From assembly GCF_003464165.1 (NCBI RefSeq), contig NZ_QSEK01000021.1:1-50743 (forward strand): a stretch of DNA of 50,743 nucleotides, given 5' to 3'. Under the pieces are notes generated by a model, which was given only the letters and a program-made list of their open reading frames with translations, did no database searches and was not told the DNA's origin. The stretch comes from Eubacterium sp. AM49-13BH. GTDB taxonomy: Bacteria; Bacillota; Clostridia; Lachnospirales; Lachnospiraceae. Of this stretch, positions 44,969-50,743 are shown in pieces. Position numbers and translations under genes: made by a program. Numbering within the stretch: position 1 is the first letter of the stretch; the number at the start of each line of letters is the position of its first letter.

Positions 44969-45055
44969 AAGCCGCTCCATCCTTAATCTAACTAATAATT
45001 ATTCACCATTTACTAGGTAAAAGATAGCATATTTTAATTAATATTACAATGAATA

Positions 45056-45084
45056 TTGACTTATAATTATATTAGTGTTATATT
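45056..45084 (+). promoter_or_regulatory. Promoter of adhE
   Basis: TTGACT (45056-45061) and TATATT (45079-45084) are 17 bp apart. The predicted start is near 45091. Confidence 0.65.
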
Positions 45085-45088
45085 GACA

Positions 45089-45106
45089 TTGTTAAATTAT
45101 TATCAA
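45089..45106 (+). promoter_or_regulatory. Rex operator in front of adhE
   Basis: TTGTTAAATTATTATCAA matches the clostridial Rex box TTGTTAANNNNTTAACAA at all but one fixed position. It covers the predicted transcription start, so Rex would repress adhE when NADH is low. A Rex gene is not in this window. Confidence 0.75.
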
Positions 45107-45142
45107 TCAATATTGCACGAATCAAGTTATGGAGGAAATGTT

Positions 45143-47758
45143 ATGTCAAAGAATTTAACTGAGAATTACCCAATTGTTGACACAGTCGAAGCTCTTGAAG
45201 AAAGGCTTGCCGGTGTACGGGAGGCTCAACGCATCTTCGCAGCTTATACTCAGGAACAGGTAGATAAGATATTTACTGCTGCTGCACTTGCTGCCAATAA
45301 AGCAAGAATTCCTCTTGCCAAGCTTGCAGTTGAAGAAACTGGTATGGGAATTGTAGAAGATAAGGTTATCAAGAATCATTATGCCTCTGAATACATTTAT
45401 AATGCTTACAGAGATACTAAGACTTGTGGTGTTATTGAAGAGGATAAGGCATATGGAATTAAAAAGGTTGCTGAACCTATTGGAGTTGTTGCAGCCGTAA
45501 TCCCAACAACTAATCCAACTTCAACAGCTATTTTCAAAACTCTTATTTCACTTAAGACTAGAAATGGTATTATCATAAGCCCACATCCACGAGCTAAGAA
45601 ATCGACAATTGCAGCAGCTAAGGTTGTTCTTGAAGCTGCTGTTGCAGCAGGTGCCCCTGAGGGAATCATTGGCTGGATAGATGTTCCTTCCCTTGAGCTT
45701 ACAGATACACTTATGAAGGAAGCAGATATTATCTTAGCTACCGGCGGACCTGGAATGGTTAAAGCTGCTTACTCTTCTGGAAAGCCCGCACTTGGTGTAG
45801 GTGCTGGTAATACTCCTGCTATCATCGATGAATCAGCAGATGTAATACTTGCTGTTAACTCAATTATTCATTCTAAGACATTTGACAATGGTATGATATG
45901 TGCTTCTGAACAGTCTGTAATTGTTGACAAGAAGGTTTACAAGGCTGTTAAAGAAGAATTTGCATACAGAGGCTGCTACTTCCTTAATAAGAGCGAGACA
46001 GAAAAGGTAAGAAAGACTATTATTATCAACGGTGCCCTTAATGCGAAGATTGTTGGTCAGAAAGCCCATACTATTGCTGCTTTAGCAGGCGTTACTGTTC
46101 CTGAAGAAACTAAAATTCTTATCGGTGAAGTAACATCTGTAGACCTCTCAGAAGAATTTGCTCATGAAAAGTTATCACCTGTCCTTGCAATGTACAAGGC
46201 AGAAGATTTTGAAGATGCTCTTTCAAAAGCTGAACACCTGATTGCAGATGGTGGATTTGGTCATACATCATCTCTTTATATTAATGTTGAAACACAGGCA
46301 GACAAGATTGCTGAATTCTCTGAAAGAATGAAGACATGCCGCTGCCTTATCAATACACCTTCATCTCACGGTGGAATCGGTGACCTCTACAACTTTAAGA
46401 TGGCTCCTTCTCTTACACTTGGATGTGGCTCTTGGGGCGGCAACTCAGTATCTGAGAACGTTGGAGTAAAACATCTGCTTAATGTAAAGACTGTCGCTGA
46501 GAGGAGAGAGAATATGCTTTGGTTTAGAGCACCTGAGAAGGTTTACTTTAAGAAGGGCTGCTTACCTGTTGCCCTTGATGAACTTGGAACTGTAATGGGT
46601 AAGAAGAAAGCATTTATCGTTACTGACCAGTTCCTTTATAAGAACGGTTATACCAAATGTGTCACAGATAAGTTAGATTCTTTAGGAATCATGCATACTA
46701 CTTTCTATAATGTAGCACCAGATCCAACACTTGCATGTGCTAAAGAAGGTACAGCAGCTATGAGACTTTTCGAACCTGATGTAATCATCGCAATTGGTGG
46801 TGGTTCTGCAATGGATGCTGCCAAGATTATGTGGGTTATGTATGAACATCCTGAGGCAGACTTCCTTGATATGGCTATGCGTTTCATGGATATCAGAAAG
46901 AGAATATATACATTCCCTAAGATGGGCGAGAAAGCTTACTTCGTTGCTATATCAACATCTTCAGGAACAGGCTCAGAGGTAACTCCATTTGCAGTTATTA
47001 CTGATGAGACAACAGGACAGAAATATCCACTTGCTGACTACGAATTACTTCCTAAGATGGCTATCATTGATGCTGATATGCATATGGATCAGCCTAAGGG
47101 ACTTACAGCAGCATCTGGTATTGATGCACTTACACATGCACTTGAAGCATACGCTTCTATCATGGCAACAGAATATACAGATGGTCTTGCATTACAAGCT
47201 ATGAAGAATATATTTGAATATCTCCCTGCAGCTTATGAATTAGGTGCACATGACGCAGTTGCAAGAGAAAAGATGGCTACAGCTTCTACTATGGCTGGTA
47301 TGGCATTTGCCAATGCTTTCCTCGGAGTATGCCATTCACTTGCACATAAACTTGGTGCATACCACCATCTTCCACACGGAATTGCTAACGCACTTCTTAT
47401 TACTGATGTAATGAGATTCAATGCTGCAGAAGTTCCAACCAAGATGGGAACATTTTCACAATACCAGTATCCACATTGCAAGGCACGTTATGTTGAGTGT
47501 GCCAACTTCCTTGGAATTCAGGGTAAAGATGATGATGAGAAATTTGAGAACTTCATCAAGGCTATTGAAGAATTAAAGGCTAAAGTAGGAATTAAGAAAA
47601 CTATTGCAGATTATGGTGTTAAAGAGGAAGACTTCCTTGCAACTCTTGATGAGATGACAGAAGCTGCATTTGATGACCAGTGTACTGGTGCTAACCCAAG
47701 ATATCCTCTTATGAGTGAAATGAAAGCCATGTACTTAAAGGCTTACTATGGTAAATAA
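45143..47758 (+). CDS. adhE: Bifunctional acetaldehyde-CoA/alcohol dehydrogenase
   Basis: AdhE (871 aa) reduces acetyl-CoA to acetaldehyde and then ethanol, reoxidising two NADH. The N-terminal aldehyde dehydrogenase half shows IGVVAAVIPTTNPTSTAIFK and the catalytic cysteine in FDNGMICASEQSV. The linker is followed by the C-terminal iron-dependent alcohol dehydrogenase half: IAIGGGSAMDAAKIMWVMYE, and metal-binding segments ASGIDALTHALEAY and FLGVCHSLAHKLGAYHHLPHG. The ATG at 45143 follows GGAGG. It is preceded by a Rex box, which fits redox control. The next gene follows after 36 bp. Confidence 0.97.
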   Translation: MSKNLTENYPIVDTVEALEERLAGVREAQRIFAAYTQEQVDKIFTAAALAANKARIPLAKLAVEETGMGIVEDKVIKNHYASEYIYNAYRDTKTCGVIEEDKAYGIKKVAEPIGVVAAVIPTTNPTSTAIFKTLISLKTRNGIIISPHPRAKKSTIAAAKVVLEAAVAAGAPEGIIGWIDVPSLELTDTLMKEADIILATGGPGMVKAAYSSGKPALGVGAGNTPAIIDESADVILAVNSIIHSKTFDNGMICASEQSVIVDKKVYKAVKEEFAYRGCYFLNKSETEKVRKTIIINGALNAKIVGQKAHTIAALAGVTVPEETKILIGEVTSVDLSEEFAHEKLSPVLAMYKAEDFEDALSKAEHLIADGGFGHTSSLYINVETQADKIAEFSERMKTCRCLINTPSSHGGIGDLYNFKMAPSLTLGCGSWGGNSVSENVGVKHLLNVKTVAERRENMLWFRAPEKVYFKKGCLPVALDELGTVMGKKKAFIVTDQFLYKNGYTKCVTDKLDSLGIMHTTFYNVAPDPTLACAKEGTAAMRLFEPDVIIAIGGGSAMDAAKIMWVMYEHPEADFLDMAMRFMDIRKRIYTFPKMGEKAYFVAISTSSGTGSEVTPFAVITDETTGQKYPLADYELLPKMAIIDADMHMDQPKGLTAASGIDALTHALEAYASIMATEYTDGLALQAMKNIFEYLPAAYELGAHDAVAREKMATASTMAGMAFANAFLGVCHSLAHKLGAYHHLPHGIANALLITDVMRFNAAEVPTKMGTFSQYQYPHCKARYVECANFLGIQGKDDDEKFENFIKAIEELKAKVGIKKTIADYGVKEEDFLATLDEMTEAAFDDQCTGANPRYPLMSEMKAMYLKAYYGK

Positions 47759-47794
47759 TCATCATTATTATTTTAAGAAAGGAAGACATGTCAT

Positions 47795-48562
47795 ATGAAA
47801 AAATATTTAGCAAAATCTAAGTTAAAATCAGTATATGTAGAGAATGGCAAAGCTACTAAGGTCTTTGCCAAGACCTACAACAAATCAGATGTTTTATATG
47901 AAGCTCTTAATACTTCTAGAGTTGAAGACGCAGGCGTTAATATTCCAAAGCTTTTAGAGGTTGCTGTTACTGACGGTAAATGGTCTATCACAAGTGAATA
48001 TGTTGAAGGTCCTACTCTTACACAATTAATTGAAAAATACCCTGACAAGGCTGATGATTATATTAAGAAAATGGTTGAATACCAGATATCTTTCCAGAAG
48101 AAGTCTAACCCACTTCTTCTGGTATTAAAGGATAAAATGAACCGCCAGATTAACTCTATTGAAGAACTTGATAACAGCGTTAAGTATGAACTTCTTACAA
48201 GGCTTAATTCCATGAAGAATCATACTAAGCTTTGTCACGGAGATTATTGTCCTGATAATATTATTGTAACTGCTGATGCCAAGGGAAATATCAAAGAAAT
48301 CACAGCAGTTGACTGGGTACATGCAACACAGGGTAATGCATCTGCCGATATTGCAAATACATTTTTACTTCTAAAATTACAGTTTGGTGACAAGAGTGAT
48401 ATTCCTGAAAAATACATAAGTGCTTTCTGTGAATTAACTAACACAAAACGTTCATATGTTAATGAATGGCTCCCATTAGTTGCAGCAGCAAGACTTACTA
48501 AGAATAAAGAAGAAGAAAAAGAACTTCTCGAGCAGTGGATAAATGTTGTAGATTTCCAGTAA
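47795..48562 (+). CDS. APH/choline kinase-like phosphotransferase (255 aa)
   Basis: The protein has a protein-kinase-like fold. The C-lobe shows LCHGDYCPDNIIV (catalytic loop HGDxxxxN) and AVDWVHATQGNASADIANT (the DFG-equivalent metal Asp). The N-lobe is shortened but contains WSITSEYVEGPTL at the hinge. Families with these motifs phosphorylate small molecules (aminoglycosides, choline, sugars, homoserine). No resistance role should be assumed. It starts with an AAAGGAAG site 36 bp behind adhE on the same strand, so it is probably co-transcribed and Rex-controlled. Its substrate is unknown. Confidence 0.8.
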   Translation: MKKYLAKSKLKSVYVENGKATKVFAKTYNKSDVLYEALNTSRVEDAGVNIPKLLEVAVTDGKWSITSEYVEGPTLTQLIEKYPDKADDYIKKMVEYQISFQKKSNPLLLVLKDKMNRQINSIEELDNSVKYELLTRLNSMKNHTKLCHGDYCPDNIIVTADAKGNIKEITAVDWVHATQGNASADIANTFLLLKLQFGDKSDIPEKYISAFCELTNTKRSYVNEWLPLVAAARLTKNKEEEKELLEQWINVVDFQ

Positions 48563-48565
48563 ATG

Positions 48566-48728
48566 TTTTCCACATTCCTATTATTATAAGGTTTTCCACA
48601 GAGAAATGCCTGTATTTAACAGTATTTCAGTGGATTTCCCACGATTTTAACACACTTATCCACAAATTTTGTGGATAACATTAAGAAAATGTGGATAAAA
48701 CATATTCTTTTGATATGTTTTATCCACA
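48566..48728. other. DnaA-box cluster
   Basis: Four perfect DnaA boxes (TTATCCACA) lie at 48656-48664 (plus), 48670-48678 (minus), 48690-48698 (minus) and 48720-48728 (plus). Two near-consensus TTTTCCACA boxes are at 48566-48574 and 48592-48600. The boxes form two inverted pairs. The second pair also makes a 20-bp perfect inverted repeat (48687-48706 with 48712-48731) ending in T/A tracts. That repeat probably doubles as the convergent terminator of the kinase-like gene and serS. AT-rich DNA follows. Confidence 0.8.
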
Positions 48729-48769
48729 TTTTTAATTATATACAGTATTTCTATTACTTAATAATCCAA

Positions 48770-50059
48770 TTACTTAACTGGTACTAATTCTGCCTTACCA
48801 CCCATGTACATACGAAGAGCTTCTGGAATAAGAACTCTTCCATCTGCCTGAAGGTTATTCTCAAGGAAAGCAATAAGCATTCTTGGAGGTGCAACACATG
48901 TGTTGTTAAGCGTATGTGCAAAGTACTTGTTCTTGTCCTTACCCTGAACTCTTATCTTAAGTCTTCTTGCCTGAGCATCTCCTAAGTTAGAACATGAACC
49001 AACCTCGAAGTACTTCTTCTGTCTTGGTGACCATGCTTCAACATCAATAGACTTAACCTTAAGGTCAGCTAAATCTCCTGAACAGCACTCAAGTGTTCTT
49101 ACTGGAATATCCATTGTTCTAAAGAAATCTACTGTATTCTGCCATAATTTATCAAACCACATCTTGCTTTCTTCTGGCTTGCATACAACAATCATTTCCT
49201 GCTTCTCGAACTGGTGGATTCTATATACACCTCTTTCCTCGATACCATGTGCACCCTTCTCCTTTCTAAAACATGGAGAATAGCTTGTAAGTGTCTTTGG
49301 AAGCTCTTCCTCAGGTGTAATTGTGTCAATAAACTTACCAATCATTGAATGTTCACTTGTTCCAATAAGGTAAAGATCTTCACCTTCTATCTTATACATC
49401 ATAGCATCCATTTCATCAAAGCTCATAACACCGGTAACTACATTACTTCTTATCATATAAGGAGGAATACAGTATGTGAACCCTCTGTCAATCATGAAAT
49501 CTCTTGCATATGAGATAATTGCTGAATGAAGTCTTGCAATATCTCCCATAAGGTAATAAAAACCATTACCAGCAACCTTACCAGCTGCATCCATATCGAT
49601 TCCGTTGAATCTTTCCATAATATCTGTATGATATGGTACTTCAAAATCAGGAACTACAGGCTCACCAAACTTCTCAATTTCAACATTCTCGCTGTCATCT
49701 TTTCCGATTGGTACACTAGGATCTATGATGTTAGGAATAGTCATCATAATCTTATTAACCTTTTCATTAAGTTCCTTTTCAGAAGCCTCTAATTCAGCAA
49801 GCTTTGCTGCATCTGCACTTACCTGTGCCTTAACTGCCTCTGCCTCTTCCTTCTTTCCCTGTGCCATAAGAGCACCTATCTGCTTAGAAAGCTTGTTCCT
49901 GTTTGCTCTTAATTCATCAGCTTCTGTCTGTGTTGCACGAGCCTTGGCATCAAGCTCAATAACTTCATCTACAAGTGGAAGCTTTCTGTCCTGAAATTTA
50001 TTCTTAATATTTTGTTTAACAATATCCGGGTTTTCTCTGACAAATTTTAAATCTAACAT
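48770..50059 (-). CDS. serS: Seryl-tRNA synthetase
   Basis: SerRS (429 aa) charges tRNA-Ser. The N-terminal ~110 residues form the long antiparallel coiled coil that holds the tRNA variable arm (VIELDAKARATQTEADELRA to ASEKELNEKVNKIM). The class II core has TSEHSMIGKFID, SPCFRKEKGAHGIEERGVY (motif 2), RIHQFEKQEM and the motif 3 end NNTCVAPPRMLIAFLENNLQ. No T-box is visible: only 86 bp separate it from the upstream gene. In Clostridia serS usually follows the parA-parB-DUF4446 genes, as it does here. Confidence 0.97.
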   Translation of the reverse strand: MLDLKFVRENPDIVKQNIKNKFQDRKLPLVDEVIELDAKARATQTEADELRANRNKLSKQIGALMAQGKKEEAEAVKAQVSADAAKLAELEASEKELNEKVNKIMMTIPNIIDPSVPIGKDDSENVEIEKFGEPVVPDFEVPYHTDIMERFNGIDMDAAGKVAGNGFYYLMGDIARLHSAIISYARDFMIDRGFTYCIPPYMIRSNVVTGVMSFDEMDAMMYKIEGEDLYLIGTSEHSMIGKFIDTITPEEELPKTLTSYSPCFRKEKGAHGIEERGVYRIHQFEKQEMIVVCKPEESKMWFDKLWQNTVDFFRTMDIPVRTLECCSGDLADLKVKSIDVEAWSPRQKKYFEVGSCSNLGDAQARRLKIRVQGKDKNKYFAHTLNNTCVAPPRMLIAFLENNLQADGRVLIPEALRMYMGGKAELVPVK

Positions 50060-50145
50060 TACTCCTCATTTCTGTGTCCTATTATTGACACTATTTTATC
50101 AAATTTACCAAATGCTATTATGCACCTTTTTCATTATATTTTCAA

Positions 50146-50703
50146 TTACATTTTGTCTTTCTGCATTAAATCGTTAATTTCTTTACTTAATTCTTCATCT
50201 CCCATACGTCCGGCCAGTGCCTGCTTAACAGCTTTCTCTTCTTCTTTACCAAGTTCAATATAAGACTTTCCATTAACTATTTCCTTAATATAAGCAAAAC
50301 AGCCATCATTGCTGTGCATTACATTTACAACGTATCCATTGTCTTTCTTATCAAGCATACATAGTGCAAAGCTTAACTTTCCACCCATTTCATGGAATGC
50401 ATCATACTTATTAACACCAACCTTCTGGAATGTAAGCTGCATTTTTTCATATATATCCTTAATTGCTTCTGTATTATCTTCACTTGTCTTCTGAAGATTG
50501 ATAATGTCATCGGTATATTTTCTTACCATTTTCTCCATACTCTTTCCATCAGAGCCTTCCATCATCATATCGTATTTTTTCATCATAGCACAAGCCTTAC
50601 ATATTGCAACAATTGCAAGAACTATTGCTACAATTGTTATTACAAGCAGACCTATAACTACATAAAGTGTATCCACTTTAAATAATCCAAATACATCTAA
50701 CAT
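50146..50703 (-). CDS. DUF4446 family membrane-anchored protein (185 aa)
   Basis: One N-terminal membrane segment (about residues 14-36: YVVIGLLVITIVAIVLAIVAI) is followed by a coiled-coil stretch (MMEGSDGKSMEKMVRKYTDD to KDIYEKMQ). The conserved domain VGVNKYDAFHEMGGKLSFALCMLDKKDNGYVV comes next. The family's function is unknown. In Clostridia it sits between parB and serS near oriC, so parB probably lies just beyond the right edge of the window. The ATG at 50703 is preceded by AAAGGAAT. Confidence 0.88.
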   Translation of the reverse strand: MLDVFGLFKVDTLYVVIGLLVITIVAIVLAIVAICKACAMMKKYDMMMEGSDGKSMEKMVRKYTDDIINLQKTSEDNTEAIKDIYEKMQLTFQKVGVNKYDAFHEMGGKLSFALCMLDKKDNGYVVNVMHSNDGCFAYIKEIVNGKSYIELGKEEEKAVKQALAGRMGDEELSKEINDLMQKDKM

Positions 50704-50743
50704 ATTTATTCCTTTCTTTTTCTTAATTTAATATTATATTAAT

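Noticed and set aside
47795..48562. Aminoglycoside resistance gene
   Set aside because: Only the generic kinase motifs (HGDxxxxN, metal Asp) are seen; nothing points to an antibiotic substrate.
50060..50145. T-box leader for serS
   Set aside because: The gap is too short and no T-box sequence or terminator/antiterminator pair is visible. The same holds for metG.

Overview
The window is a chromosomal segment of a low-GC Gram-positive anaerobe. It is most likely a Lachnospiraceae member (Clostridia; something like Lachnospira/Eubacterium eligens or a relative). This rests on the gene content: families typical of that group (DUF3881, DUF4446, DUF5685 and a DUF6128-like gene), AdhE, strong GGAGG ribosome binding sites and rho-independent terminators. 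The block tadA - SRP RNA - dnaX - ybaB - recR, together with metG, tatD, rsmA, serS and a DUF4446 gene (in Clostridia usually beside parA/parB), is the arrangement found near oriC in Firmicutes. A cluster of DnaA boxes beside serS supports an origin-proximal position. There are no rRNA genes, no phage and no CRISPR array.

Layout. 25-4387 (minus): an exporter-like operon with two lipoproteins, a large ABC-2-like permease and a small membrane-anchored protein; no ATPase is in view. 4588-7044: a leucine-rich-repeat surface protein with four Ig-like repeats and a PKTGD cell-wall sorting signal. 7220-9208: transketolase. 9247-21427 (minus): dnaX - ybaB - recR run straight into a three-gene MukBEF/Wadjet-type condensin (JetA-, JetB-, JetC-like), then a 907-residue TPR protein with a degenerate AAA+ domain. 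No JetD nuclease is present. 21652-21921: the large Gram-positive SRP RNA with its own promoter and terminator. 22054-23779: a prolyl-tRNA editing-domain protein, an orphan ABC ATPase and a possible small hydrophobic peptide. 23881-29482: tadA, a frameshifted DUF6128-like gene, rsmA, tatD and metG (one frameshift near its 3' end). 29672-33487: a DUF885 lipoprotein, a J-domain protein coupled to a DUF5685 gene, and a small acidic protein. 33633-35283: an SPFH + Arc-like repressor pair with a probable autoregulatory operator, next to a candidate type I toxin and antisense RNA. 35351-39570: tRNA-Lys(CTT), an AI-2E-family exporter, a small ORF, trmB, a 223-nt nested palindrome and a D-Ala-D-Ala carboxypeptidase. 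39725-43860: glgB, an MraY/WecA-like transferase and a DEDDh exonuclease. 43911-50703: tRNA-Arg(CCT), a DUF3881 gene, Rex-controlled adhE with an APH-like kinase gene, a DnaA-box cluster, serS and a DUF4446 gene.

How the parts relate. The core is housekeeping: clamp loading and recombination (dnaX, recR), translation (SRP RNA, tadA, metG, serS, rsmA, trmB, tRNAs), central carbon and redox metabolism (tkt, glgB, adhE) and envelope biogenesis. The most unusual element is the nuclease-less condensin placed directly behind recR and followed by the TPR/degenerate-AAA+ protein. Next come the toxin/antisense pair, the SPFH/RHH operator, the long palindromic element and the DnaA-box cluster. Four single-base frameshifts (three in the DUF6128-like gene, one in metG) all have the same sense; the three that can be placed fall at G runs, so they may be sequencing errors rather than true decay.
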